A DNA stretch of 64,000 bases. Origin: Bostrychus sinensis. Its lineage: Eukaryota; Chordata; Actinopteri; Gobiiformes; Eleotridae. Each line of letters begins with the position of its first letter. Positions within the stretch are counted from its first letter, which is position 1. The notes under the pieces were generated by a model, which saw only the letters and a program-made list of their open reading frames with translations, was not told the origin of the DNA and did not search any database. Shown piece after piece: positions 34,401 through 46,680 of the stretch. Where the stretch lies: NCBI GenBank assembly GCA_020698575.1, contig CM036257.1, positions 21,219,520 through 21,283,519 of the forward strand. The letters are read 5' to 3'. The translations under genes were made by a program, and so were the position numbers.

Positions 34401-37400
34401 ATCATTATTTATTTAAATTGTGATAATTGACTTGCAGTTAAAAACAAATCTGTATCTCTTAAAAGTAGATTACATAATTCTCATAATCATTACAATTTAA
34501 ATGAATAAATACTAAGAACATTTCACTGTGTGTACTGAAGCTATAAAATATATGCATTTGTAATTAGAAAGTAGATTGCTCACCCTCAGTGTCTCCCTCA
34601 GAGTCTGCACTTCCTCGCTCAGCTCATCTCTCTCTGTTATCAAGTGTCTGAGAAGCTCTAGGATCAAAAAAAAAAAAAAAAAGCTGTCAAAAAAAACGAA
34701 CCAAAATTAGATGAAGCTTTTCTGTAAAATGGAAACACAACGTACCCACAGTTCCCGAGGTAAGGTCCGTGTTGTGGGCCAGTCCCAGAGAGGTCTGATA
34801 GTGCTCCATTAGACTAAGCAAAACCAAAGTCATCTCCTCGCCGGCTCGCTCTGCTGCTGCCTGCGGCTCCAGCCCGCTGTCCCGCTCCTGCCAGCTCTGC
34901 TCCGAGGGCGACCCCGTGGATGTGGCCGGCTGTATGGAACTGTCCAGGCTGAGCACTGCTGTCGTCCCATCGCTCGCGCTGGTGTGGGAGGAGGCGACAG
35001 CTGTCCACGCTGATCACGGCCCATTCGGAGGGAGTCGTCAGCTTGTGCGCCCAGTCCGAAAGGGGAGTGGTGGGGGTCAAGGGGGTGGTGCAGGCTGCCG
35101 TCTCCGGAGTCGCTGAGTCAGAGGAAGCTCTCGAGGCCATGGCATTTAAAACCGCCTCTGTGGGCGTGGTAGGAGGCGTTTGGAAGAAATCTAAAGGAGA
35201 TCCTGAAATGTAAAAATAGACAGAGCAAGATTAAAACCACAAGACAGCACTCCAAATGTCTTCATATCATCAGCTGCACAGCCCTTTCTCCAGTGCAGTG
35301 AGGATAAACTGTCTTCCCCTTTCTTTCTGAGGCAGCACAAGCCTCTCCTGCCAAAGTCTCTGCTGGCACACACACACACAGGCTGTTGCCCCATGTGGCA
35401 TCGTTCAGGAAGAGGCTATTCCCCTTTTTAAAATCTCAGAGATGCCCTACTTCCCCTTTAGAAGCTGCTTACATCCAAAATCAATACTACCTTTTTAGCA
35501 TCTGACAAAATATTTACAGCCCTAGTGAAGAAAAGATACATTTATTTCAGTTGTTCACTATAGTACACACAGAGTGAACTGTGAACGAGTCCTGTTAGTG
35601 TAGTGGTTCATTCTCCCCTCTTTAGTGGTGTAGGGAAGGCCATGGGATCAAACCAAAAATTCCTATCACTGCATGTGACTGGTTGCATCAGGAGGGGCAT
35701 CCAACATAACATCTGCCAAATTACCCATGCGGATGATTAGTTGTGGTGACGCCTGATTAGTTATGATGATTATGCAAAAACATAAATATGATACGTTATT
35801 ATAATTTTAGATAATGAATTTTACTTTTGATTAAAGATCCTATATTATACTATTTTCAGGCTTTTTGAAATTAATTTGCATTAGTATTTCGCATTTTTTC
35901 AACTTAAAATAATGTATATGTATGGAAAACATCTTTTAGGGAGCTGCTACTTTGGATTAGATGTCTGTTGCCCCCTGCTGGCAACGGTGGGGAATAGACA
36001 GAGCATAAAATGGCTGTGTAGCACAGCTATTAGCAACATGATGCTAACAGACAGAGCTGACTGCTTTGTAGTGACGGCAATTTAAGAGCTGAAATGATCA
36101 GAATGAGTCCGGTGACAGTGTATGTGCTTTAGAAGCACAAAGGAGCACTTCCTGGTTTCATGTTTTTATGTAGAGCAGCTAGACCGAGCGTTTTCAGTTT
36201 TTGAGAAATGTACGGCTTCAGCATACAGGAATACTCAAAAATGCGTGAATGAAACAAAATACTACTGCAAATTTTTGGGGTAGAAACAACTTTAACACAT
36301 TGTGAAAAGCTCAAAAAAGTAAATTTAGCAAAATAGGGGACCTTTATCTGTAAGCCACAATCATCACAAAATTTTTTATAAATGCTTGTATGTATGTACT
36401 TCCTTTTTTCCATGTTATACTCGTCTCTTGTCTAAATAGTGCTATGTGATGTGTGTATAGGATATTTTTCAGTCCTTCAGATTGACACAACGCCTGCCTA
36501 CGCTCAGATCTTCAGTGCCTCTCTCCCTGTTGCCCTTGCGTTTTTACAGCGTGATAGAGCAGAGTGCAGAGTCATCGTTTCCCAGCGGCACCGTCGTGTG
36601 ATGTGGTTTGATGAGCCCCGACTGTGTTCACAAGGGAGCCATTCTCATCCCGCAGCCTGGGCCCTCGTCCCATTCACTCACACACAAGTTTAAAAAGGAA
36701 CCCGGGGGCCGCATTTTAAGCAGCTGTGAGTAAGAGCTTACCCGGAATGAGCGGCCAGCTAGAGAGGGAAGGCTGCGCACGTTAGACAGCTGCTCTCTGA
36801 AGCCTGAAACCACTGAAGACCAGAGGCATTGGACGTGAAAGCGATCTAAATGTGGGCCAATCTATTTTTTATTGAGACACTAAGAGAATGCAGTTTGCGG
36901 TGTTTAGTCCAATGTACGTCATGTACTGATCCAACCACAAGGGGTCACTGGCTTCCCTTCCCCTCCTAACATGCAGTGATAAGCATTTTGATTTTGACAT
37001 AGGTTTTATACCAAATGCCCTTCCTAGCACAACCCTTCTGCATTTAACCAGGCTTTGGACCGGCGCAATGAGCACAGTGACGTGTGACCCTCTTCTGGTT
37101 GTATTTTGTGTCTTTTATTTTCTGTTGTGTTTTTACTTGATATAAGCGACCTTGAGTGTCTAGAAAAGCACTTAAAAATATATATATTATTAAACATTTA
37201 TCAATTCATTAACATTTCCATAGTTGTCTTGGCTGCAGTTTTACTCGGTCTTAGTCTTGAATCCAATTTAACTCTGTCTTGTCGCAGTCCCAGATGTGGC
37301 GGTCTCTGAGATTTTATTTACCTAATATAAAATGCTACTCTTCATAATTTTGGAGTAATTCCTTTTTCAGAAGAACTAGGAACATGATCGGTCTCTGTTT

Positions 37401-37729
37401 GTTTGTGGAGTCTGTTGCATTAAATCATTAAAATAACCATTTATGTTTTTAAACTACTTTTCCTCTTTATATTTAGAGTTAGTTCAGAGGGTTTGGTCTT
37501 GACCTGGTCTCGGTTTGCCTTGGCCTTAGTCTCGACTCGCTCTCGGTCCTTACAAGGCTCAGTTTCAACTCAGTCTAGATTGTTGAAAGTCTCGGCCTTG
37601 TCTTGGTCTTGGTCTGGTCTTGACTACAACACTATACTCATCACATCTTTCTATTTTAAGGAGGAAGATATGACAAAATGTTCATGTACCTGTAGATCCA
37701 TGGCTGTCCTTGCCAGTGTGGTTACCCAT
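31404..37729 (-). CDS. Cytospin/SPECC1-like coiled-coil protein with C-terminal CH domain (one exon frameshifted)
   Basis: Eleven coding exons in transcription order: 37729-37690, 35202-34746, 34657-34584, 33536-32995, 32918-32831, 32761-32689, 32616-32586, 32460-32364, 32230-32114, 31668-31609, 31493-31404; about 555 residues, roughly half a full cytospin. The start MGNHTGKDSHGSTG joins in phase to SPLDFFQTPPTTPTEAV. Next come a Ser/Thr-rich region, a coiled coil (ITERDELSEEVQTLRETLR; EREDWQQFQGDLQVAVSVAD; SLQEKYEALEEQLDQALTRE) and a type-2 calponin-homology domain (SRRNSLLRWCQERTQGYENI; ITNFSSSWEDGLAFCALYHT; GPDWQRVLSYVESVFRHFEM). Cytospins link actin and microtubules during adhesion and cytokinesis. 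In exon 2 the two halves are in different frames: one extra base lies between about 34814 and 35015. The SPECC1-family call is inferred from the EDWQQFQ/DLQVAV and CH blocks; a smoothelin-type protein is less likely. Confidence 0.82.
31690..31975 (-). mobile_element. Common teleost interspersed repeat fragment in cytospin-like intron
   Basis: The string of motifs TAGCCTATCCTAGCAG, CACAGGGCTGACAC, CAACCATTCACTCTCACATTC, TGTCTTTGGATAATGGGAGG and AAGCCAGAGAACCCAGAG occurs in fixed order in a very abundant fish non-LTR-related repeat. Orientation is uncertain. Confidence 0.55.
33885..34365. mobile_element. Dispersed repeat family A, copy 2
   Basis: Same ordered segments as 21275-21775 (TTGGTCACCTCTAGAACAGC; GCCATAAAGAAACAGG; TGCTTCCTGGAGTGGGCGGG), in the same orientation. 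It includes an internal T-run at 33920-33938 and lies in an intron of the cytospin-like gene. Confidence 0.65.
35580..35790 (+). mobile_element. tRNA-derived SINE-like repeat
   Basis: GTTAGTGTAGTGGTTCATTC resembles a tRNA A-box region. It is followed by GGTTGCATCAGGAGGGGCAT, CCAACATAACATCTGCCAAA and ATGCGGATGATTAG, the body of a common teleost SINE. Confidence 0.55.
35834..36353. mobile_element. MITE related to repeat family A, with terminal inverted repeats
   Basis: Starts AAAGATCCTATATTATACT and ends AAAATAGGGGACCTTT, inverse with mismatches. The subterminal AAAGCTCAAAAAAGTAAATT matches the 3' part of family A copies. Non-coding. Confidence 0.55.
36985..37090 (-). mobile_element. Teleost SINE/LINE tail fragment
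   Basis: ACCAAATGCCCTTCCTAGCA and the following ACCCTTCTGCATTTAACC read in reverse as the same body seen at 35690-35740. Short decayed copy. Confidence 0.45.
37240..37640. repeat. GGTCTTG/CTCGGTC low-complexity repeat, copy 1
   Basis: Imperfect units such as TTGACCTGGTCTCGG, CCTTGGCCTTAGTCTCGACT and TTGGTCTTGGTCTGGTCTTG, ending in TTGACTACAACAC. The inverse pattern (GAGACCAAGACCAGACCAAG) occurs at 51648-51845 and 52280-52365. Confidence 0.55.
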
Positions 37730-38780
37730 GATGCCGCAGGGGTCCGTAGCTGGACAGCAAGCCCCAGTGTCCTCCACTCTGTCCTCTGTTTTTAAGGCTT
37801 AGTAGTTTCGGGACTGGGGAGGATAAATAACTAACATCACACACCTCTGAACGTTTGTCCTGAAGCGTAAAACAAACCTTCAGTTAGACCTGCTCAAAAC
37901 AAAAGAAGACATTGTTCTGAACTTAGGACTTAGCTACTTTCTTATTTAATTTAAACTACTCATCACCCTTCATTTTCTAAGTTGCAAATCTCTGTAACTT
38001 GCATGTTTTTTTACCCAGTCTTGTCCGTAAGGCTGTAGCTGTGCACTCATGTCCTGGTTTTAAAGACAAATGACCAAAGCCGATTTATTTGTCAGTCAAT
38101 TTTTCCATTACTGTAATTACACTGAGAGCTTCTATTCAATCAAACACAGGACCACAGCTTTAATACTGCTATATTTTTGATCTTCTGAAATGTATTCTAT
38201 GCATCCAAAACCAAGACCTGTCATTCTGCTGTGAAGAGGTGAGACATGAATCCGTCCTGTTAGATTTTAAAGTATCTCCTCATTTCCTCATGCATTAGCC
38301 TCAATGCTGGTCTTGGAATTGGTTGGTCAGGTCTTAAACACAAAAGTAGGCTACAGTATTCCTCGTTACAAGTCTTTAACATGTCCTCTTAGTAAAGAAT
38401 GATGAAACAACATACAAAAAGAGCACCTTAAACATGCAAATGGCTCCTCTGCTGTATTTATAGTTGTCATTTGTCCTCTTCACGTTTGGCAACATTGTAT
38501 TTTGCACAATTCTGGTTTATTTTAGTGCAGCACGCTTGAAGGGTGACCAGTGTGCAGACAGACAGACCTGAAAGTGTCTTAACATGTAGCTTACTGTGAT
38601 CCACATAGCAGCGCATAGGCTCAATGGATCAAGTTGAATGTCAGAGCTGCTGCTGCTGCTGCTGCTGCATGATAGCGCGGTAACGACGTGGGCAGTCAAA
38701 GCAGATTACGTTCAATAAACACATTTGAGAGCTTCATGCACGCGACATGCGGTGTGTAGCCCGGGTTTCATTCATCTTAC

Positions 38781-38895
38781 CTGCTCAGCGTGCAGCCTGG
38801 ACCTCTTCCAGCGCTCTCCGCAGCTGACTCGACGTCCCAGTCCGTGTTTTTCCTCGGTCAAGTCGCTCCCCTGGACATCCCACATCCAGCAGTCA
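38781..38895 (-). other. 5' non-coding exon and promoter zone of the cytospin-like gene
   Basis: On the minus strand the GC-rich sequence ends in a strong donor, CGCTGAGCAG followed by GTAAGATG. It lies upstream of the first coding exon (37690), whose acceptor is about 37788. The right boundary (transcription start) is a guess. A GCT run (38646-38669) lies just inside the intron. Confidence 0.5.
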
Positions 38896-39113
38896 CCGAG
38901 CAACTATATAACTTGATTCACAGTCAAATTTTTTTTATTTTAAGCCCACCCTTTTCGCTTTTGAATCCAATGCGACAAAAGACCACGGGTGGAAATAAAA
39001 TGAGGGAGAAGCAAAATAGTTTGTGGCGCAGATGCACGCTGTGTTGGCGTCAGAGAAGTTCTCGTCTGTTTGTTTGCAGAAGGACAAAGGCGGGAGCCAC
39101 AGATGATTGGGCA

Positions 39114-39823
39114 CAGGTGCGAGGCCCAACCTTTTTGGTTTTGAGTACCCCCGGGACCTTATTTAGTCCTGGTTTGGAACCGGTTTAGTGCTGGTTTAGA
39201 CTAAGTGTAGTTTTGTTTTTTATTTATTCATTTTGTTGTTTGTTTTGTTTTTTCTTCCTGGTTTTCCTCTGGTTTAGACATGGTCTGACCTGGTTTAGTG
39301 CTGGTTTAGTTCTGGTTTAGACCTGGTTTAGATCTGGTTCAGACCTGGTTTAGTTCTGGTTTAGACCTGGTTTATCCTGGTTTTAGTCCTTGTTTATCCT
39401 GGTTCAGACCTGATTTACTCCTGGTTCATCCTGGTTTTAGTTCTGGTTTAGACCTGGTTAAGACCTGGTTTAGATCTGGTTCAGACCTGGTTTTAGTCCT
39501 GGCTTAGACCTGGTTCAGACCTGGTTTTAGTCCTGGCTTAGACCTGGTTTAGACCTGGTTTATCCTGACTCCAGTCCTGGTTTATCCTGGTTCAGACCTG
39601 ATTTAGTCCTGGTTCATCCTGGTTTTAGTCGTGTTTTAGACCTGTTTTATTTCCTGGTTTAGTTCTGGGTTTAGACCTGTTTTAGACCTGGTTTAGTCTC
39701 TGTTTTTTCCTCATTTAGGTTTATTTTAGCCTTTGAAAGCCAAATGATCAAGTAACTCCATGTACCCCCTGCAATGTGCTTGTGTACCCCTAGGTGTCCC
39801 CGCCCCCCTGGTTGGGAAACACA
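39114..39823. mobile_element. hAT-like element with internal GGTTTAG minisatellite
   Basis: The left end GAGGCCCAACCTTTTTGG and right end CCTGGTTGGGAAACAC are inverse and match the family at 25108-25602 (GTACCCCC and GTGTACCCCTAGG). About 39170-39715 is an imperfect minisatellite of TCCTGGTTTAGACCTGGTTT-type units of 11-12 bases, more than 40 in all. Confidence 0.65.
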
Positions 39824-40135
39824 TCTAGTTTAGTTTGGGTAAATCTAAGGCAATAAGGAACGACACTAGAAAAATAGAAGATCCCAGACAGCATTTAGAT
39901 CTGGGTCGGATCGGTTTACTCTGCAACTAATAGAAAAACCTAGGAAAGGTAAAACTCATTTGTCTAAAGATTTTTGGCTCTCAAATTTGTATATTTACAA
40001 ATAAATTTACATTAAAATCCAGAACTTAAACTCTACTCTCTTTGAATTACATGACTGAAAATTGTATGGATTTCGGAAGCTTTTTTGTCACTTGGTAAGT
40101 TCAAATGCACTGTGATTAGTGAAAAATGTATGTGT

Positions 40136-40712
40136 CTAGGGTCACCACCTGTCCCACTTTTGGTTGTACTGCACAGCCATTTAGGCGTCTGTCCCTCTGT
40201 CCCACTTATCAGGATAATGTCCCTCTTTTTCATTGGTGCTCAGTGGATCTTATTAAAAGTGTGATTCAAGTCAAGAACAAGGTAAGGTCAGAATTCCTGG
40301 TGTAAAATGTAGAATAAATATTTGAGGGTGTCCTATCTTGACAGGTTAAATATATGGTTGGTGAGTTGCTGCCCCTGTGTTTCAGGAAAGGCCTTGGAGC
40401 TGTGCGCTGGTGCTGTCCCGCTGCTGGATAGTTTTTGGAGAATGTGCAGACTGAGAGCTTTTTTATTCTAATGGATTAAGTCTCAGTAAAGACATTACTT
40501 TGCCAAATGTTGGTGTTTTTGGGGTGAAAACAGCACTTCAAATGTTTTACTGGCCCTAAACTGAAGCAACTTGTAGGTTATCTCAGTAAAGTTGGTAAAG
40601 CTAGATTTGTGTATCAAAAGATATATTTCTCGAGTCCGTCCCTCCTTGTCCCACCAAAACTCACAACTTGTCCCACTTTTTGTACTTTTTGTGGTGGTCA
40701 CCCTATATGTGT
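40136..40712. mobile_element. MITE with TAGGGT-CACC ends
   Basis: Left end TAGGGTCACCACCTGTCCCA; the inverse right end contains GTCCCACTTTTTGTAC and GTGGTCACCCTATA. Another end of this type occurs at 42529 (TAGGGTGACCATATGTCCCT). Non-coding. Confidence 0.55.
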
Positions 40713-41108
40713 CCCAGATTTTGGATCTAAAAATCTGGTAACCCTACACTGGCAGCAAGCAGCGCTGGAGTTCTGATAAATCTACTCTAAATAATATTCA
40801 GCTTAATGTTTGATGTCATGTTTTTATTTACATTCTTTGAATTAACTAAGGTTAAATCTATTCACTGGCTCATTTGTTTAAAGTTTAAATAGCTGTGAGA
40901 CAGGTTAGCTATGAGGCTAACTGATAGGCCTCCTGCAGATCAGACCATGGATCTATAATAAGAACACTTCTGTAGTCCGATTATGTCTCTTGATGATTCA
41001 GATTCAGATTGTTCAGTTTAGCAGACCTTTCATACACTGATTCAGTACAAAGTTTGATTACATTTTCTCAAAAACATTTTTTAGACCTGCTTTTTCCACA
41101 CCCATGAA

Positions 41109-41133
41109 GGAAAAAAAAAAAAAATAATAATAA

Positions 41134-41208
<75 letters not shown>
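41109..41208. repeat. A-run and TA dinucleotide microsatellite
   Basis: A poly(A)/AAT tract is followed by two pure (TA)n runs separated by AAATATAAA, then a T-run. This can form a cruciform. Confidence 0.85.
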
Positions 41209-41209
<1 letters not shown>

Positions 41210-41400
41210 AGCCTTTTTTGGCTTTATTAGATAGTGCAGGTGAGAGGTAACAGGAAGTCATGTGGGAGAGAGCAGGGAGAATCATTCAGCAAAGTGTCAG
41301 AGTCCAGACTCAAACACACGATGCTGAGGCAGGCTGTAGTTGCCCTGTATGCGCTGCAGCTCTACCAACTGAGCTATACAAGTCCGCTTCACTTGTACCA
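41209..41400 (-). mobile_element. tRNA-derived SINE, minus strand
   Basis: The reverse complement of AGCTCTACCAACTGAGCTA reads as a canonical tRNA A box (TAGCTCAGTTGGTAGAGCT). The body GTGAGAGGTAACAGGAAGTC and GTGGGAGAGAGCAGGGAGAA matches a common fish SINE. Confidence 0.7.
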
Positions 41401-42589
41401 CTGTACCACTGCACATTCACGCTGCCTTTGAGGTGAACCTCATGAAATGTGTGTTAAAGCCAGAAGAACCCAGAGCCCTAGGGCCACAGTTTCCTGTCAT
41501 CATAAAGTAATAGTCACATTTTTCATGTTTTGTTTCACTAATGGTTATAGTTGCAGATGAGGTTTAAAAGTTGAAGAATTAGTTCCACAGCGTGAATGGC
41601 TGAAGATGACATGGAGGAGAAGGAAGACCACTCCATGGTAACATACTGACCTTCTTGTCAAACACACAAGAAAATTTGTTTTGTATTCAATTTTGTATCT
41701 TCAAAATCGAGATCCCATATTACCACTTTTAACAAACCCATTTTATTGTTTCTGAAAGGTGGACCACTTTTTTAAAAAATTGTCTGGACAAAGCAGGAAG
41801 TAAAGCTTAGGAACTACTGCGATACTCATCAGACGAAGGGCCTTGGCCAGAAACTTTACTGCTTAAGGTAAATGTATATTTTTCTAGACAGCAGCTTTTA
41901 CATTTACAGCATGTTCCATACTTACAGGTGCTGTAAGCAGCATGGCCTCGTACTGGTGTGAAAACAGTACTGCAGTCTAAATCAAAACAATGGTCTATGG
42001 GTTGCCAGTCTTTTCGCTTTTCTAATTGGATGATCAGCAATGCAGGGTGTAGCTTTAATATTTGGCCCAAATCCACTTAATTTTAAAATAAGTATTGCAC
42101 ATCTGTGCCAGATCCGGGCAGAATGTGGTAACGGTTTTTGCAGTTCTGGCCCAGATTTGTCCCACAGCTGTAATCCTGATGCAGTATTGGCCTGTTGGAA
42201 AAAAAGGACTCCGTCCAGATCCGTTTGCCAGATCAGAGCCTAACGCACACCTATAAGTGGCCCGGATAGGGCGCAGATGCATTTTGATGTCAGGGATGTG
42301 CTTAAATCTGTAAAACTTTACAAATTGGACAGTGTGAGTTGTTTGGTAAGTTTAAAATAGGCTAACACTGTTAGATTGGGGAAAATAAATAGTGGAGCTA
42401 GTTAACTAGTTGACCTACATTTTTCGCCATTTAGCGTTATTAAGGTTGAGTATGCTACCTCTTAAAATGCTACCTCTGATCAAATAGATAATTTAAATCA
42501 TACATAGGCTAAGGAGGAGACATATTTAGGGTGACCATATGTCCCTATGTAATGGGGACAGTCCCAGTTTTAGGCTGCTTGTATGAATA

Positions 42590-42905
42590 AGCCTCTCTAG
42601 GTCTGGTTTAGACAGTAAACCTTTGACTCTGGAAATGTTTTTGAGATGGTAAAATGCTGCTGATGTTATAGATTTAATGTGATTGTTCAAATCTGAGTCC
42701 ATGATTACCCCTAGATTTCTGATTTCTAACCTGACTTGTAGGTTTTAGAGAAAGAGACTCAAGGTGACTACAGACACCTTCTCTTTGTTTCTGTGGGCCA
42801 AAGATGATTATTTCAGTCTTGTCTGTGTTTAGCTGGAGAAAGTTGTTTCGCATCCACTCACTGATCTGGTCGATGCAGTGACAGTGAATCCACAGGTCCA
42901 CAGGA
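42590..42905 (-). mobile_element. L2/CR1-type LINE reverse transcriptase fragment
   Basis: Minus-strand translation gives CHCIDQISEWMRNNFLQLNT followed by DKTEIIIFGPQ, then in another frame IRNLGVIMDSDLNNHIKSIT and AFYHLKNISRVKGLLS. These are the blocks after the catalytic site of L2/CR1-type reverse transcriptases. A frameshift separates the two parts, and the fragment is isolated. Confidence 0.8.
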
Positions 42906-45900
42906 GAAAGTCAGTAATTTGTTGGTTTACAACTATCTCAAGGACTTTACCTTAAAAATGACAGGTTTAATATGGGCCGATAGTTGTTCAGGACTGTGGC
43001 ATCAAGACTGCTCTCTAATTCCAAATATGTTTTAGTTTTTTGCTGAGATGCATTTATAGACTATATGATTCCTAAAAGCCATGGTTAGTTTAATGTGAGT
43101 GAATTAACCTAAATATAAAAACTATTACTTCTTGGCTTTTTATTTCTACATGACTTTAAAGACTTGCTTAGGGGCCCTTAAATATCCTACATCCTTTTCT
43201 GCTTGATATTTCCACAACTGTACCCCATCCGACAGTATCCTATTTAACTAAAAGTAAACGTTTTGCTTTGATTTTGCATTTTCCATGGGACACTTCAGAA
43301 CCATGGACAGCGCCGCCAATAAAACCTCTCTTTGCCGCCCTCTAGTGTATAAATGCGTCAACAACAGACCAATTTAGCACATAGCCTATTTATGTAGCCC
43401 TATTTTAATTAAAGTTGACTACAAAGGACTTGTGTGAGTTTTATTGTTAAACGTATATTTGCATTGCAGATGAGAGAAGGTAAAAACTTGGTCCATGGCG
43501 CTCGTTGTTTGAACCTTAGGCCAAAAAGATAAAAGGGTATTTATAGTTTTGTAAGTTTTTGTAAAATAACTATTAATCTGGAACTTTTACTGGGTAAAAA
43601 GCGTTTTGTTGATTATCAAACGATGGTCAGTTTTATTGGTTTTTACAAGGCTACTCACTACACACTTTAAAATACTCTGACATCTGCTCACCATAATTAA
43701 GTTTTAATACGAGAGTCTAAAATAAGCACAAGGCCCTTTTCTTTTTATGCTTCTGTAATTAAACTAATTTGTTTCAAGGGCACTAAAAGCGCTGCTTATA
43801 TTGTTTGTGTGTATGTGCGTGTGTGTGCGCGTATGTTGTTTCTTGCGTGTTTTTGTGCTTTAAGGGTTGCGTGTGTGTTTATGTCCTATAATAAATCAAT
43901 AGAAGTAGGCTACAGTGGCGCAGACTTTGTAAAAATGGCGTCAGATATAGGCTGCCTTTACGAGGAGCTGCGCTATCGGTGACCAAAACAACCTTTAGTG
44001 CATCACAAGTCATCTCCAAAGAATGGGGCGCGCTGCAGCACTGGGACCTGCGTTGGACGACACACGCAGAGCCTTCATCATGGGAGAGTCTGACTGTTGT
44101 TCCGCAGATGTTTCCACCGAACAAGGCAGAGAACATCTCCGCGGCTGCAGGGGGGCATGGGCGCCTCACCACTTCGCGCTTTGACTCGCCGTTTGGCTCC
44201 GTGAAGTGACCCTCGGAGGCGGAACATGTCCATGTTTTCAAAGGTAGGACAAGCGCGCCGTGGCGTGTGCATGTGCATGAACTGAGCAGCAGCTTACTCC
44301 TAAATGTTATTGACCATTATCAGGTGTACCATGAAGTCCTTGCGTCGACACCTGGATAAAGAACTACCACTCACAGTGATTTAGTGACAAAGTTATGCAG
44401 AACAGTAATTTCCCGCGTGTCCCACCCCGGGGTTCCTCTGCTCTGACCTGTCAATATCTGACTGATGTAAAGTAGTGGTGCTGTTGTGATGATCAGGGGC
44501 ATGTAACTGGGGGTGGCGGGTGGGTGTGTGCGCGTGTGGAGGGCGCTGTTCGTCCTCGGTAACAGCGTGAATGGAGGGGTGTTATGAGTGTGGACCACAT
44601 TGTGCTGCCCCCCTCCTTTCGCCCAGGGCGTGAGTGACTCAGCTGCACTGTACCAGACCCAGTATCTGTCATGGCTCTCCATCTGTCACAGGTGTTACCA
44701 TGGATACTCCAGACTCCATGCTGCCTGTTCTTTGAGAAGGACTCAGGTAAGAGGCGGAAGGAGTTCAGCCAGTTCAACCACACTCACACACACATTATTA
44801 AAGCACACAATAACAGCAGACCTCTGGAGGAATTAAGCTTTAACTCATCTTAAATTACACTGGCTGGAGTTTTTTTTACACTCTACATAACACTGTCAGG
44901 CTAGAGGTTAAAGCTTACTATTTGAGTATGGTTTAAGCCCCAAATGGTGGGTTGGGACCCAAAAGTAGATCATGGGGGGATTGAATTGTTTTGAATGTTC
45001 ATTTTATTTTGACCTTAAAATACACGTGCGATAAAGCCTGTAGTACAATAATTTAGAAAAGAACTGTAAACAATAGTAAAAAAAGTAGGTCATAATAAAA
45101 TGAGTCTCAAAACCAGACCAGCTAAGCACTACTACAAGATGCTTAGACTACTTAATGGGTTTATAGGTGTAATGCAATTTATAAGACTAAAAAGGTCAGT
45201 TAGCCTGTTTTACATTAGTATAGTGCAACTGACGTATTTTCATACACCGACTTTGTTGCCTTAGACTTAAAAGAGACATTTGCTGTGGAAATGGGAGTGT
45301 GAAAAATGTTTGCTGAGTACAAATTCACAACTAGTTAATTAGTTAAACCTGCACGGCTGCTCCTCACAGCAGAGGTCAGAGAGCTGCGATACATCCAAGG
45401 AAACAGCACTGCAGGGGGCTGTCTTTCTTCTGGCGGGTTTTGGGCACTGTACAAGATCAAACACACGTCAACACAAACTTCAAACACAGCCAGGATGTCA
45501 CTTCTGAAATCAAACAACATAAAAACTTTTTCTTTGTCAATTTGAATTTGCATGGTTATAAATATCATAGAATAGAAATGCACACTCGCAAATGAGCACA
45601 ATATTTTTTTGTTGCTGCGGAACTCACACACACATTTCCAGGTCATGCTGTCTATTTTTATTTCAAGGCTTTACCATTTTGTTTGCCTCATTAATATCTC
45701 AAGAACATTTTGTACGTCTAATTTGTTAGTTGTGTTATTTGTGTATCTGTATCTCTGGCAAAAGTGTTAACCATTTGAAGTTTTACAAATGGCCCGAGTG
45801 TCATCAAACCACACATCACTAATTATCATAGAGCTCTTCACAATTGGCTCCTACAGTGTTTTTCTAAGCTTTGTCAGCACAAATGTGAAGGAGTGAGCGT

Positions 45901-46419
45901 GGATGGGGAACATCTCTGCTTTGTTTGATGTGCCTCCTTTATCAGCCATCCGCACAAGTAGCTATGATCATACCTTACTCATCAGTTTCTCAAGGTTGAG
46001 GCAGAATAGTAATGACTGTGTGGAGCGAATCCATTTAAAAGTATTTAGATGTCTTTGCAGCAAGAGCAGTGATGCTGCTTAATGTTTCTCGTTCAACTGC
46101 ATAACCCTAAAAACACGTGGGTTATGAGCGCCAAGGATATACCAGTCACCTCTTTAGGTTACAAACTTACAGTGTTGGAGCAGTAGAGTAGAGCACCACT
46201 AGATGGGACTGTTTACTTCACAAATAGTGTCTCTGCTTCTTACAGTATCTGCTGGTCTTTCTTAAGTTTGCATTATCACACTTTGCCAGACTGTGTGTTT
46301 TTACTGTTTTGAGAAATGTATTTACTTTCACTTTTGTACCATAACAGTTTCAGGAAGCAAGGGTAAGCAAGGGTAAAGACGTGAGAACAAAATGCAGAAA
46401 GCTGAGGACAAACAGTTGT

Positions 46420-46680
46420 GTGGGGGTGCTCGGTGGTGAAGTGGTTAGTACTTCTGTAGATCGTGTGTTTAAACCCCATGTCCTGGCCCGTGGGTTATCT
46501 CTGGCTTCCTCCTGATATCCAAAGACATACATGCAAGTGAACTAGTGAATCTAAATTGCCCCTATTAGATAAATGTGAGAGTAAAAAGTTGTCTGTAACT
46601 GGCCATTGTCTCTGCCACAGAACCCTAGTAGTTGCTGTGGGGGCTCCAAAAAATTGTGTCTTGTTCATTTTCCAGCACTG
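46420..46680 (+). mobile_element. tRNA-derived SINE-like repeat
   Basis: GTGCTCGGTGGTGAAGTGGT, TGTTTAAACCCCATGTCC (B-box-like) and TATCCAAAGACATACATGCA followed by GAATCTAAATTGCCCC match in order a widespread fish repeat. Confidence 0.55.

Noticed and set aside
36439..36830. Upstream coding exon of the cytospin-like gene
   Set aside because: Frames here do not resemble the family, and exon 37690-37729 already joins in phase to 34746-35202.
43935..43982. Short ATG-initiated frame of 15 codons (MASDIGCLYEELRYR) in a GC-richer zone
   Set aside because: Too short to support and no splice donor continues it; could be chance.
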